This document shows, piece by piece, positions 36,469-49,966 of a stretch of DNA of 64,000 nt. Each line of letters begins with the position of its first letter. Position 1 is the stretch's first letter. The stretch is from positions 54,322 through 118,321 of the forward strand of contig CAJNYU010001569.1 in assembly GCA_905331475.1 (NCBI GenBank). Direction: 5' to 3'. The DNA is from Rotaria socialis (Eukaryota; Rotifera; Eurotatoria; Philodinida; Philodinidae). A program made the position numbers and the translations under genes. The notes under the pieces were generated by a model that was not told the origin of the DNA, did no database searches, and saw nothing but the letters and a program-made list of their open reading frames with translations.

Positions 36469-38821
36469 TGAGATGACGAAGAAAAAAACGTCAGCTGGTG
36501 CAAGCGAATGAGGGAAAAGAAACTGATTTCGATCAGTATTTTTTTCTATTGAATAAAATTTTCCTTTTTGTGATTCTCTTGGCTGAAAGGATAGAATGTC
36601 GATTTGTTACATAACCACTGTATGGTAACTATTATCCAAATGACTGCGTGGAATCTACGTATTAGGGCTTAAATTAATTGAAAGCTAGTGTCCCAGAATA
36701 GAGAATAGGAAGTCCGTAAATGAACACATTTAACTCGTATTTCATGACCAAGAATTATGAATGCGATGACATATAGGCGTATGAATGTAGGCTATTTTTA
36801 TTTCAAATACCGTTAGAAGTGACGATGATTGCTACTGAATATTGCAGAGTTCGATCGATTGTTCAATACTAATTATATATATATATATATACACGAGGTC
36901 TTAATGTAAAAGTTATTAAGAAATATTCAATGGATTTGAACGTAATATTTTAGGACTAACTAAAATCAATATAATAAAAATAGCGCTATTGTATAATATT
37001 TATTTACAAGAGTAAAAATTATAAGCAAATCGTTGAAACTTATTTTGTGGAACTCACATATATTTTCGAAGAAAATAGTGAGTGTAAGTTGAATTGTTAG
37101 GTTTTTACGGCTCCCCTGTACCCCACCCCCTCCCCATTACAGACGTAAAATATAAAAAAACTAACACTTAGATGCACTAATTAGAAATTATTTTTGGTAC
37201 AGGTCGATTGCCTAAGTTCACCACTGCTCACATCAGTAATAAAAATCTTGTTTCACTAATTAGAAGTCATTATAATTAGGATTTAATCTCTAATTAAGAC
37301 AGTATTATATATTTTTATTATTACAGAAGCGAGCAACTAGTTTACGCTACTATTACACTCGTTACTTCTACCACCGACAATAAACAGATAAAGATTTTAA
37401 TCTTTTTCTTGTCTCACACAAAGACCCTATTCTAGAGCTTGAATCCACTTTAGTGTATTTACGATTAGCAACTTTTCCATCCACTGGGAAGCTTTTATCA
37501 AATTTTCGTTTATGAAAAAATGTATCAGTTTCTCACCTAGTAATACGAAAAAATATAAATTTTTCAACAATATTGATAGCTATGTTCTAAATACTGTTTA
37601 AATTATTATCATTCACAATATTTCTCAATGAAACCACTAAACACTTCAGCATACTGACATATTCTAAACAAAATTTTTTTTATACGTTCTCTCTAGTAAT
37701 ATTGCCTATTGATAGATCCAATAACGTTCAAATGTTAAGAAGGTTTTATTATCTTATTTGTCTTACTTTATGAAATATCAATAAAGGATTCTGTGCAAAA
37801 ATCGTTGAATTCTAAAAGTATCAAAGATTATTATTCGATAATAATAATTTTTGAATTTTTATAATTCAAAATGAGTCAACACACGATTTGACACTTTTTC
37901 AATTGAAACATGATCTCATAAAGATCTAACTTCTCAAAGCAATAGTTTACGAAATGGTATTGGTTAAGTTGAAATTGTATATTTCATATTAAACTCCAAT
38001 AATGTGATTATATCTCTTTTGGGTTTCTTTTTGTGGCCTGACTTGAATTTATCATGTATTGAATGTTGATCACGTTTTTTCTTTCTTCCTCATTAAATCG
38101 CAAAATCAAGCTTAATTATCTGTATGTTATATTTTTGTCTTCTTTGCGCTCGCTGCAAATAACCATCGAAAGGATAATCGCTTATGTCTACTCTCGCTGG
38201 TTATAAGATAAGATTCAAAATCATATTGTCAATTATAAATGATTCATTTGTATTTAAAATATGAATAGAGAAAGAGACAGATAGTTGAAACGATATCCAA
38301 TAGGGTTAAATAGATGTGACACGATAATATGCCCTGCTCGGTCTGTTTATTTTCAACATACCTTCGAGCAATACGAGTGGGCGTGAAATCAATGGGGATG
38401 TATATGTGTGCTCAATGACTGATGACTATTCTTAGTGATCGAGCTGGCCATTATTATCTGTATCTTTCTCGCTCTTTACCGAATAAAATTCATGCTTGAA
38501 TGCGTTTCATCCGAGTGTATACTCGTATTGCGAATCGAAAATGAGAGAAAGAGAGAGAACGAAAGCTCGCGACAATAGTATAAATACAAGCACATATGAA
38601 TTTATTGCAACAGTAGTAAATTTTAGTACGAACGAATGCATTATTCAAAGAGACTTTGTGATGTTGCTTTTATATTTCACATTCTCTTTCAATAGTGCCT
38701 TTGTCTAATTCAATACAGCTACGAAAACCAAAAAAATAATAAGAAGGTAAAATTAAGGGTTAAGAAACTATATCACATGGAAAATATTTTGTTATTCTCG
38801 AGACAAGAAAATATAGATGAT
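36469..38821. other. Intergenic
   Basis: AT-rich DNA with a TA run at about 36876-36891, the second copy of the short dispersed repeat near 37046-37090 and a C-rich run near 37113-37136. I see no gene. Confidence 0.55.
37046..37090 (+). repeat. Short dispersed repeat, copy 2
   Basis: It matches 4363-4405 in the same orientation (shared CTCA, TATATTTTCGA and GAAAAT blocks), followed here by a C-rich run. Confidence 0.4.
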
Positions 38822-40034
38822 TTAATTGTCTTCATGTATCAAAAATCCACCAAATGTTGAATATCTCCAACCGTATAATGCTGTTTTGAAATAGTAATCT
38901 CCATCTTCACGTGATTGTGCACGTATATAAATTCGGTCGCCTTTGATTAAATATAAAACGACTGTTGTTGATGCTGTATTCCAAATAGGTACTTTTTGAT
39001 TTTTAACTGCCGTTAAAAATCCTTCGACCCATAAAGGTACAATATTTTCCGTATTTTTGCATAACGATACCGATGCCTACAAAAAAAAAATAATACTCAA
39101 AATCAGATTTCTTTTTTTTTCTCTCTTTCATGTAAATAACATACAATATGATTTGCTGGTACACACACTGTTAAACTAAATTCATATAAACCACTAATAG
39201 GTGCGTAGTAGATACCAGTATTGTTATTCAGATTATTATTTTTATTTAATATAACATCATCCCATATGACAATAGCGGCACTCTCTTGAAGAGAATATGT
39301 TTTATTTAAAGCAACAAAGAACGCTGATTTTAAATTCAAATAGCCGTCACGACCTTAAAAGCAACAGCAAAATGATCGAATAAAAAGAAAGTTACATGTT
39401 TCTTTTAGATTTACCTGGTGGTCCAGGTAGACCTGGAGGACCACTTGGACCTTGCATGCCTTGTTTACCTGGCGGACCCGGTGGCCCTAAAATGAAGAGA
39501 GAAAAAAAACATTTGTTTTAATGTATTTATTTTTCCTGTGGTTAAAATACAAACATACCAGGAGGTCCTTGAATATCGAGTGTAACTCGACTTCGAGCAT
39601 CTAAAATAAAATATTTGAAATATTTGATTGTGTTCTATTTTCATCTATTTACTTGGGCAATTAATATGCAATTTGCATTGATTGGGCGATGATTTTTTGT
39701 TTGCTACATTGCCGTATGTCACTGCCAATGAAGATGGCTGATATTGTTGCTCAGGATAATTATTGGTATCTTGACTTCGTTTGCCTGTATTCTTTGATGG
39801 TGTTGTTTGTTGTTGTTGTTGTTGTTGTTGTTGTTGAGATCGATATTCATAGTAATTATATGGAGGTGGTGGCGGCGGTGGAGGTGGTTGTGCTGCGTAC
39901 GGATCGGTATTAATTGGTAACCCGGGATCAGCTGTAGTAATTATTGATATAACAAATAGATCAAATACAATTGAATGCAACATTATAAATACTCGAACTA
40001 CAAAGAGAAAAACATCCGAAGGTGATAATTTCAT
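38822..40034 (-). CDS. Secreted collagen-like / C1q-domain protein
   Basis: My exons are 40034-39653, 39600-39559, 39486-39415, 39353-39145 and 39076-38822, all phase-consistent. The N-terminus is hydrophobic (MLHSIVFDLFVISIITTA, from 39983) and should direct secretion. The ATG at 40034 or the one at 39983 could be the start; an in-frame ATG at 40082 also exists. Next come a proline run, a YNYYEY motif and a glutamine run of ten. A short collagen stretch follows, about nine Gly-x-y units (GPPGPPGKQGMQGPSGPPG). The last two exons form a C1q jelly-roll: SAFFVALNKTY, FEFSL-type strands (GIYYAPISGLYEFSLTVCVP), and the closing YFKTALYGWRYSTFGGFLI. C1q proteins form trimers and often bind sugars or microbes. 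The short collagen stalk matches C1q/TNF-like and cerebellin-like proteins. Confidence 0.85.
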
Positions 40035-40082
40035 CAATGAATCGAAATAAAAGAATTTTATCACACAACGGAAGTTTAACAA

Positions 40083-41739
40083 GTAGAGATGTCTTTCATT
40101 AAGATATGAAATTGAAAAAGAAAACGAAAAGAAAAGGAATCAATGAAATCTATTTAATATGTTTCTTTTTCCATTTGCTATGATGTTTGATTAAACAATT
40201 CCTAACTCATATGTCTATGTGTTTGGCCATGCATTGGAATATATATATACAGCTATGCGTCAAGGGTTCTAATATAGATTCTCACTCACTTGTTTTCTCT
40301 ATAGAGAACTAAATCCGCCAATAGTAAGAGATCTACCTTATTTCCTTTGCATGTATGTGTACACGTTTGTCTTGATAGTGTTTAGAAAACGAAGCATCAG
40401 AAACACACGCACTTGATAAATTATTAAATAGAATGCGAACCTATACGATGACTTTATTTATCACTCGTTGTTGTTGTTATGTCAAGAGAAACGCCGGAAT
40501 CAGAATAGAGAAAGAAGAAAAATCTGAAAAAAAGGAAAAGTCATCGAGCATAGTAAAAAGGGTGTTCAAGATTGATCTTTTCTTCTTATTCTTTCTAACT
40601 CTATTAGTTGAATAAAAGAGGGAAGAAAGATGATGGAAAGAAATAGAAGAAAAAAGAAAATGTAAATAGTACACCTTTACAGTCGTCGTTTTCTTTCCGG
40701 TTTCAAAAAAACCTATTCTTTATATATATATATTATATCTATATATATATATTTATTTATATATAGAGAGAGTGTGTGTGTGGAATAGATGCTTGCATTT
40801 CTCAGCCATTCTCTAATCTGTCAACAAAAACTAGATTTGATAAAGAGAAATGAGTCTGGATTTACGTGCTGCCGTTTTTTCCTTATCACACAAAATAAAA
40901 GTCTCGATCAAAATTGAAGGTCGAATCACATATCGTTTTTACGATGTGAATGGATAGCATATCGATCGAATTTATTATTCCGTGCACAGCATTTCTTTTC
41001 TCCTACTCTCTAGTTAACAATGATAGAGAAGTGTGTGTGATAGATAACGCTTAATCACAGAACTTTAAGTTCAATCAAAGCAGTTGAGAATAATTTTGCT
41101 TTTTTTCGACTTCGCTTCAAGGCATCCGTGCTTGTGAATGAACATAATGAAGCAGTCGTTCCCTTGTCGCCAGAAAAATCGATATCTTCGTAATGAGACG
41201 AGAATTTATTTTAAATGCTGCATAGATTCACAAATCATCGGCTACTTGCAGAAAAACTAGAGAGCGAAGGGAAGCACAGGCAATGCCGTTTCTCGTTTTA
41301 TCTATTCTACTATTAAACAAAATCATAGGAAGTCATTTTTGCTTTCGTTGAAAGCACAATATATTCTTTCTTTTTGTTTTCTATCATCGTTATTAGTGAT
41401 TCAGTCTTTTTTCTTTCAATATGCGAGTTTAAAAAAAATAAGATGAATAAGTGATTATTAACACACGTCAACGCGATTACATTACGCATAAAGAGTTCAC
41501 CAGCAGAATACGCTACTATCATGTGAGCCGAATAATATAAAACTGTCAGGAGAAAAGAAAAGACGCATAGACCTTCGACAGATATCATAACTAACGGATC
41601 CTTCGATGAATTCGTGCACGAGTTGTTCGAAGCCGAATAGTAAGAGATAATTAGCAAAAGCGGAGTTCTTTTTATTGGCAATAGAAGAAAAATGGTTTCT
41701 TCCTTTCTTTCTTTCTTTCTTTCTTTATTTATTTATTAT
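40083..41739. other. Intergenic
   Basis: Upstream of the C1q gene, with TA runs at about 40721-40765 and a CTTT/TTTA tract at about 41704-41745 next to the stop of the gene on its right. I see no gene. The open frames on both strands are low-complexity. Confidence 0.5.
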
Positions 41740-42107
41740 TTATTTGGCAGTTGAATTTTTAGCTCTTGGAGTTGAAATTGTTTTTTTATGATTTTGCCGA
41801 TTGGTTTTTATCTTTCTGCTTGATGTGGCCGTCGGTACTGTCGGTATTGTCGATAATGAATGTTGTTGTATTTGATTGGCTGTTGATTGTGATGTTAATG
41901 GATCTTGAACGGGTGCTGTAGTCTGTAGAGAAAGAAAAACGGTGATCATAATGACGAAGAGAATATTCTCGAGAAAATAACCTGATCATCATCTACAGTT
42001 ATTTCAGGAACAAACCGAACATTTCGTGATGAGGATTTTGATGGATATTCCGGAGATTTAATAATCAGAATAGGCTTTTTTGTAGTGCTAGTTGATGTTG
42101 TTGCCAT
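41740..42107 (-). CDS. Small basic disordered protein
   Basis: Two exons, 42107-41982 and 41922-41740, joined in phase 0, give 102 residues. The first half reads MATTSTSTTKKPILIIKSPE and then SSSRNVRFVPEITVDDD. The second half is Ser/Thr/Gln-rich and ends in a basic Lys/Arg tail. RNVRF fits the RVxF docking pattern for protein phosphatase 1, which is common by chance. The family is not recognised. It could be the last two exons of a longer gene, but the ATG sits well at the start of exon 1. Confidence 0.5.
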
Positions 42108-43058
42108 CGTTGTGTTCTCTAATGTATTGAGTTGGTTAATGATTTTTGACTTCGTTGTTGGTGATGCTTGTGTATATCATTATTCATCACACTGTGTGAA
42201 GTAATGAGTTTTTTTTTTCGATTATATTTTATGCAAAAGCAAGAATAACGCTTCGTTAAATTTTGCAAATGTTCAGTAGCATTGTTTTCTATGGCCTAAA
42301 TCATTCGATCGATTCCGGTGGTGAATATTTGTTTCAATAATTCGACTAGTTAAATTTATACATCGGCTTGATTGATGTTGATCGATCAACACAAAATATA
42401 TAGATATATATCATTTTCATTTTCAAGGATAAGGATAATTAAAATTCGATTGATATAGTAGAAGAGAGCATGTCGCAGATTTGTTAATGATGCGATTAAT
42501 ATTGGCGATAGGATAGAATATCAGCATACTAATTAGGCTTGATCGTGACTAATATATTCTTAGTGAAAAGAAAAAGGAGCTGTTTGAATTTACAGTTTGA
42601 ATAGAAAAGCATGTGTAGTAAACATAGCAACGACTCCCGAGTATTTTGATCGTTAAAACAACTATCGTTTGTTTGGCATCCACAATGACTGAAGAAGTCT
42701 ATCGGCATATACCAGCACTCCACTTACATTTTTGCCTTGTAAAAACAAATTAAAAGAAACATTCATCTGTGTGTATATATATATAAATGGCAAAAACTCA
42801 ACAGATGAAATTATAGGATTGTGCTGTTGGAAAAAAAGGGTCACACAAACATACCTGTGAGCTCGGATAAGAAAATTTCAATATCCATTAGTCTGAAATG
42901 CATTATATTATGTAAGCAAAAAAACAAACATTTACGATAAGCAAGCAGCAGATAGGTGAAACTTTATCAATGAGTTCTTCTGTTTTTTGTTTTGTTTTAT
43001 AATTAGAAAAAAATATTGGAAAGGTATTAGTGAAAAGATAGACATGTTAAGTTTTAAG
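42108..43058. other. Intergenic
   Basis: No firm exon. A possible small reading (ATG near 42884 joined to a frame at about 42667-42738) has acceptable splice sites, but its product would be only about 35 residues. Confidence 0.45.
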
Positions 43059-44459
43059 TTAAGTAGATAATTGATTGTGTTTTGCATGTAAAGAACATTT
43101 ACAATTGGCAGCATGTTCGCGTTTGATTTTTCTTTCGAAATCTCTCACCTCTTCGGAAGACAGAAAATGAGATCGCGTCGCGTCAGTCTAAAATATGAAC
43201 GAAAAAACAAAAATTGTGTTCTTGTTTCTTTTTGCATTTGAATGATTTTCATACATATTTGACGGATCGTTGTTTTGGTGCAGCATATCCGGGAGATCTA
43301 TGTTGTCCGCCGTTGTTTTGAGCACGTCTTTGCTCTTCAATTTTATATTGATTTACTTGATTGACAACTTTTGAATACATTTTTCTCTTTTGTTCTGTTT
43401 CAAGCTTTAAAAGAACAACAAGAAAAAAAAACTTGATGAATAATAACAATGAAAACATGAAAAATCTTGTACTTTTTCTTCGTATGTTCGATAATCATCG
43501 CTTCCGAATGCCGGACCAAAGCCGCCATTTTGTACAAAAGTTTTGTACTGTGTCATAACTGCTTTATGTTTGACTTTTTCATCTTGTAAACGGCGTCGAT
43601 GATTTTTATACGCACTGACATAACTGCCTATTTTAAAGAGGAAAAAAATGGAAATCAATATTTTTCTACAGATTCATAACTCACCGGGATCGGGCGCTGC
43701 TAGACCATAAAGATATTCATGAATTTTAAAATGATTTGAACGAGGCATATTGGAAGTTGTTGTATCAGATTTATTGTCATCGACTTGATTACGATGTGTT
43801 TTCAATTTCGATTGATATTGATTTGATTCTGGTGAACGATTTTCATGCGGCGAAGAATCATGACTTTCTCTACCGGACATATAATCTGTCGATGGTGTGT
43901 GACGGTTATGATCAATAATTTGTACACGTTTTTGTATTGGTGGCGGAGGAGGCGGCGGTGGTGGAGGATAGTTAACAGCTCGATTTTCATTGTGCTGATT
44001 TAAATAACCATTATGGCGATGTTGTTGTAATGGGATATGATATTCATCTTGAGAAGCATTATTTATCGAGAAATCAATATTACCATAGGAATTTTCATTA
44101 TTTTGATATTGATCTTTTGAATGTTGATGCGTTTGAGGGTGTGATGGACCGGGTGGTAGAGAACGTTTTACTGGCTGCTGATTTAGAGTCGGAGGATGAT
44201 TTCCACGATTTGGACTTGGAGGAATATATCGGGAATTGTGTGCTGTATTATTCCAAGTGAACTTGAAGGACGAAAAAAAAAGTCTCAAACAAAACAATTA
44301 TTTTGACTTTGTTTTACTTACCGCATCAGAATTATTTATTCTTGATCCTGGTGGTGAATACGATCCATCATAACCATTCGGATAAAGGGACGTCGTTGCT
44401 ACCGTAGGTAGTTTCCAAGTTGGCGCAAGAAATGAGTATTCCGCTTCGAGAGAATTCAT
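43059..44459 (-). CDS. Unrecognised disordered protein with C-terminal coiled coil
   Basis: My exons are 44459-44322, 44261-43685, 43627-43473, 43404-43255 and 43187-43059, all phase-consistent, about 382 residues. The N-terminal two-thirds is disordered: Asn/His/Gln-rich with a run of ten prolines. The rest is highly charged and helical: SYVSAYKNHRRRLQDEKVKH, then FVQNGGFGPAFGSDDYRTYE, then EQKRKMYSKVVNQVNQYKIE, and it ends with a small Cys/His cluster (NCKCSLHAKH). The order of a proline-rich region, a helix, FGP and a helix with K-x-Y-S-x-x-V recalls C-terminal regions of some cilium-associated animal proteins. I cannot name the family. Confidence 0.65.
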
Positions 44460-44647
44460 TTGTTTCTTGTACTACTATTGCTAAAACATACATAGAAACT
44501 AAAGCATTCAACATATGTTTGAGTATGAAAGCATTATATATTGCTCTTTTTACAAATGCACAATGTTTACTTTATAATAGCTGAAGCCTTTTGATGCAGA
44601 AATTTTCTTCGTTTACCATCAACATGATGTAACGATTTAAAAGCAGA

Positions 44648-44685
<38 letters not shown>

Positions 44686-46487
44686 TTTCAATTGGAGAAA
44701 TCACTAAGGTAAAGAAGACATTCTAATAACATACATATATATATATATATAGAAAATTACTTCGACGTACTTCACGTCAATTTAACTCAACAATCAAAAT
44801 CATGCTGTTTTTTCAGAGACGTTAATAGGCAAAGGGACTGGTAAAAGGAAAAAGTTCGAAATAATGAAAATAGAAATTAAAAGCTCGAAGGAAAGAAATC
44901 AAAACAGAACGATCGAGAAAAACGAGAGAGTTAAATGGTGTAGATGTACATTCCGTCTTAGCGACGAATAAGAAAAAAACCTAGTCATTAGTTAAAAATA
45001 GAATAATTTCTTTCTCAGCCGCTTGCCCAGAGTTTAGATAAATATTAGTCAAAGCGTAATATTTTCTTTCTAGTTGAATCATGTTTTCGTTCTGAAAAAT
45101 ATCTTAAAAATTTCTCGCTTTTCATTGATATTAAGTTCACTGTTTATTTATTTTCATGAATTTTGTTTATAAGAAATCAACAACGAGTATTTTCATTAGA
45201 GAACGAAGTTTATTTTCTTGATAAATTCTGAAAAAGTACTTGATGGTATAACGTTTACCTATGTAAAATAGGTATTTTACAGTAAAATGTGGTGAGTAAA
45301 TTTAATTCGTTCTTTTTCATCCAAAATTCAAACGAAGAACATAATTCATTTCGAGGTCAATACGTAGACTGTACGTTCTTCAACGTCAATGAACTGTTGA
45401 AGTGGAGCAAAAAACAAAGATGATCAATAACGATCTTTATTTTGAATTCTAAACATCATACATGTCGGTTGTCCTTTCGTATTGTATGAAAAGTAGATTT
45501 TTTCCCATAGAAAATATTGAATCAATATTCTTCTAGCAGATCTATCGAAAAAGATAATGATGTAGCGTGTTTCAATAGGTTGATTGTTTTAATTTCATTT
45601 TTGAAAATTATTCACAACGTTTCAATGTCAAATAAAAACGTAGGGCATCGTCTTCAATGGGTGTAAACCATCAAATCGAAGGAGCATGTTGACCGAAAGC
45701 GAAAACTACTTAGCCTGAAGGCAACTGGAAAAAAAATTCCCTTATGATTTTTCTTTGCGAGAAAATAGATTTGAACAGTTTCACAGGGAAAAATGTTTTT
45801 TATTAGATTTCTTGTTTTCATCTTAATTTATTGACACTTTGCTTTTAATTATAATTATAAGAAGTCTTTCATTTTCTGTTGTAATCCGTTTACTTTCCTG
45901 AGAAATTATAAACTATCGAATGGTGTAATCAACGATTTCTATACATCAACGTTCAACAGTTCGGATCAAATGATATAAATAGCGTTTTTTAAGCATTCAT
46001 ACCCTGAAGGGGAGTTCGGCTATGGGTTCCAAGAAGGAAGTCTGTTATTATTATTATTATTGTTTCTTTTTCGAACTTTTCTTTCCTTTGTATCTCGGTT
46101 TGATTGATCGATAAAATTCTAGAACAAACCTATAAATAAGTAGTTATTTATATTTAATATGACAATTGAAATCTCCGTTGCTTGTTAGAGAAAAATAGAA
46201 CGTTCTAAGAGATCATTTTACGAGTGGACGTTGATTGTCTACTGTTCTAAACTATTTTATTTTAAGAAACATCTAGGATTAGACACCTACGCTTTATTAC
46301 AAAAAAGGGCGATTCTGTTGACTTTCAAAATTTTGGTGTACGATCTTTTTTATAGAAAAACAAAAACAAAAAAAATCCGCATGATCAAGATGCATCTTTA
46401 TAGTAGACTTCTGGGATGCCCTGTATTAGAATTTATTATTGATAAAATACACAAGAAGAAAGAAAAAAGTGCTTGTCGTAGTGTCAT
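44460..46487. other. Intergenic
   Basis: A (GA)n tract lies at 44651-44680, 0.2 kb upstream of the gene on its left, and a TA run at about 44735-44750. I see no gene in this 2 kb. Confidence 0.55.
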
Positions 46488-49284
46488 CTATCGTTTTTTA
46501 TATCGTGAACCTTCGAACGATTCGAGTGTTTTTTCTTCCATTACCGTAAGTAGCTCATCGTCGGTATCGCGATTTTTCGTTCGAAAACGTTGTTCTTCGC
46601 TTGTATCTTCATTTTCAGTTTCTTCAGTTCCACTTGTTGTTGGTGCGGTTTTTTTAAAACGATTATTTCGTTTTTGTTTACGACTTGAGTCAAAATCTGA
46701 TGTTTCCACGTCTGCATCATCTTCATCATCTGATTCTTGAATTGTACTCGATTGGTCAGTATGATTTTGCGTAGGACTGCTTTGATTATCAGTCGTAGTT
46801 TCATTATTGACTGCCGGCTTTGTAAACGTTCTCGCTGTTGTCTTTACTGTTGAACTTGAGTCAGATCGTTTCAATGATTTCGAATCATTGTTATCATCGT
46901 CGTCATTCGATTCATCACTCGATGGAGATTCCTATTAAGAATAATGTAAATTTTCATAAGAAAAAAAATGAATTGAACACTAACTCGATTTTGTGTTGGC
47001 CAAAAATGTGCACGATATTGTGCTGGAACCATTTTAGGGCCATAATGCATGGTAAAATTTCGAAAACGAACTCGTTCGCCATATGATTTTGATTGATTGT
47101 AAAGTTCTTTCTAATAAATAAAAAAGATTACTGGTGAAAAATAAACAAATTAAAGAAAACCTTTTCTTCTCTTGTCAACGAGAGAAGATGTCCTTTTTTA
47201 AGATCGATAAAATCGGACCACGGTGATGGTTTAATAGCAGTCTGAAGTAAATCATCTTTCGTTAAACGTCGTACATAGTCACCATATGTTAAACGTTTTG
47301 CGGTTGATTCATTCTATTTGAAGTAGTAGAAGAAGACGACAACATCAACAGCTATTTAGTTATTAATAAAAAAACTTCGCTTTTTTTACTGTGTCTTTTT
47401 GTTGTTGTTCAGCACGATCCGTACGGAATTTAGTTAAAGCTTCCCGATATCGTTCATCTGTATCTTTGTGAATGTTTTCACGTGGCGTCACTGAATCATG
47501 ATGATTCTAGAAGTAAAACATTGATTATTTTAGAGATCAGTTAAAATTTCCCATTTCGAATTCCATGACAATAGGAGATACATAAGACCGAATGACTGTC
47601 TGACAAGTATGTCTATATGTAATTTGAAGAAATTTCTCGAATAATTTGTTCTAGACCGAAACTTTATTGTTTCGATAGTGATATCGATAACGTATCAATT
47701 TCATCTTGTTTGAACTTTAATAAAAAAAAAAAAAAAACATAAATTCTCTTTTTTTGTAAACTTGAACTTGGCAGAAGTGTCTCTTGAGTTTTTATCGATC
47801 GAGCACAATAATATGAAATTAAATTGAAATAAACATGATGGAGCTCATACTTTTATTCAAGTCATTCTAGTTTAATGTCTAATCAAAGGAAAAATAAGGT
47901 CAAACTAATTGGCAAGACCTATACACTCAATATGCATCGTTATTCTACTTTTTTACTATTCAAAAATGCAGTAAACTTAAGAACATATGTTCCCGTGCAT
48001 CTAACCTGTTTTGATCCTTGTTGTTTCTTTGTTATTGATGATGTTATAGTCGTAGCAGTGCTACTAACCGTTGGTGGTTCGTATTGAGGAGCTCGACTCG
48101 GTGGCACATATTTAGGAAAGATTGTTGTTCTTGGTTTATCTAAACACATTTACATTAAAAACAAAATGACGGTCCTTTTTTTGAGAAATTTTACTGAATG
48201 AATTTGAATGTGGTTTATTTCGCAGTGCCAGTGTGCGTTGATGGGATGGACTTAACTGTTGTTGATTGGTTGAAGATTTTCGAAAAAAATTTCCATCAAA
48301 AAGCGAATCGAAATAGGCGCCGCTTCTCATTTGAAACGATGCTTCACGAGCTGAATTATCTTGTGCGACTACTGTTGATTTATTTATAATTGGTTTATTA
48401 TCGTTCTTTTTCGGAAGAACTGGTAGTGCACGTGTTGATTTTGCTTTGTCTTTTTCTCGCTGAGCTTTGATTGTATGGAGTTTATCAATTTTTGTTGTCC
48501 AGGCTTGCTCGTCATTTTTTTCGTCGGTGAGTGTTTCGTCTTTCTTTTCATTTGATGATGTTTCAGCATTGGCAAACGAATGATGTTTTTCCGTATCAGT
48601 CGATGGCGGATAGGTATGATGATGACTTTCTTGCCTTGTTAATGCGAAAGGTGTCGGTGCCGACGGAGCTGATGTTCTCTCTGTTTTTGCTACTTCAATC
48701 GGCGGCGTTTTTCGTGCATTGGCTGTTGAATATTCAGAAATTATTCGATGAGTAGATGTTAGATTTTCATCATGGGTGTGAATTTTTGTTCGTAATGGAC
48801 TCCAAATTGTATTTATGCGCGGACTTCTATTCGAATCGTTGTATGGTAGATGATAATTTTGTTGATAATTAGGATAGATACTTAAAGGCCCATTTATATT
48901 ATTATCATTGATCGAACGCGTGACACTCGATGTTCTATTTGTATTCGATGATGTTTCAAGACTTTCAGTATATTCTCTTATATGATTCAATGCAGTATAC
49001 GAATTTTGTGGTAGAATATCTCGACGCCAATCTGTTATTGACGATGTTCGATAATTTGTAGATGGTAAATGAGAATAAATTGATGAGTGATAGCTTGTGG
49101 AACCAAGACCTCCTTGATTACCGTATGCTAATTCATCGCTGAGCAAACGCCCGCTCGTTGAGTAGGAAGCCGATGGTTCATAGAAAGTTCCGAATGACGA
49201 CCGTTGAACAAGATCATCGCTTGCTAACGTCGATAGATCGTACGAGAGAGGATAAGATGCCAGCAGACTTGTTCCGTAACTCAT
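46488..49284 (-). CDS. Unrecognised disordered protein, six exons
   Basis: My exons are 49284-48195, 48139-48006, 47506-47390, 47313-47161, 47110-46985 and 46931-46488, all phase-consistent, about 687 residues. The N-terminus reads MSYGTSLLASYPLSYDLSTL and is Tyr/Ser-rich. A long disordered Ser/Thr/Asn/Lys region follows. The most ordered-looking part spans exons 4-5: RLTYGDYVRRLTKDDLLQTA, then PWSDFIDLKKGHLLSL, then YGERVRFRNFTMHYGPKMVP and YRAHFWPTQNR. The C-terminus is a very acidic Asp/Glu/Ser-rich tail. The start at 49284 is the first Met after the divergent promoter region. An earlier in-frame ATG at 49326 is possible. No family is recognised; exons 4-5 are the part to search with. Confidence 0.65.
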
Positions 49285-49966
49285 GATGCCACTTTTTTCT
49301 TTCACGCCTAAGAATGTTTGAAACAATTTGTGAAATTTTTTTTCTTTCTTGCTTTACATGCGTTTTTGTTGTGATAAAAAAATATAAATCCTTTTAACTT
49401 AAGATGTGTGTATATTGTCGAGTATGACACAAGCCTGATGGTAGAAAATACACACAAGATTCGAAATCGAATATTGCTGTGCGCACACAAAAAAAAATCA
49501 AAACACAACAACTCTTTTAATTGTGCCATTCGAATTTCTTGCCGTCTGACTTTTTTCTTCTCTCGAATCAACGCACACATTCATGTTCACTTTCTTTTAT
49601 GTTCTCTATCACGGCGTGTTTTGTGCTTTTACTTTCTCTATCGTATAAATAGTATCTTGCCTATAGCTACTAACTTCGTTCGATAATCGAAGATCATATT
49701 ACATTTTTAAATGTATATTGTGTTCAATCGTTTTGTCTTCAAGGTTCTACTACCGTCTATAAATTTCTTAGAGTGTATATACTACATTGAATGACGACGA
49801 GACAGACACAGTGATCAAATGACGTCAATTGCTAAACGATGCCATTAAAATATATCATTATGTGAACATTTTGTACCGAAATTTGAGAGCAAACGAGAGA
49901 GAAAATTTAAATTGTAAAACGAATCTTTATATTCATTAATCTTCTTGTACATTCATTGTCAACAGT
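49285..49966. promoter_or_regulatory. Divergent promoter region
   Basis: The 0.7 kb between two start codons facing away from each other (49284 minus, 49967 plus). It is AT-rich. I cannot place core elements with confidence. Confidence 0.4.

Noticed and set aside
42667-42884. Possible two-exon mini gene of about 35 residues
   Set aside because: Acceptable splice sites, but too short and without recognisable features; it would also break the frame if joined to the gene upstream.
46231-46740. 169-codon plus-strand ORF
   Set aside because: Its second half is the antisense of the acidic tail exon of the minus gene at 46488-49284.
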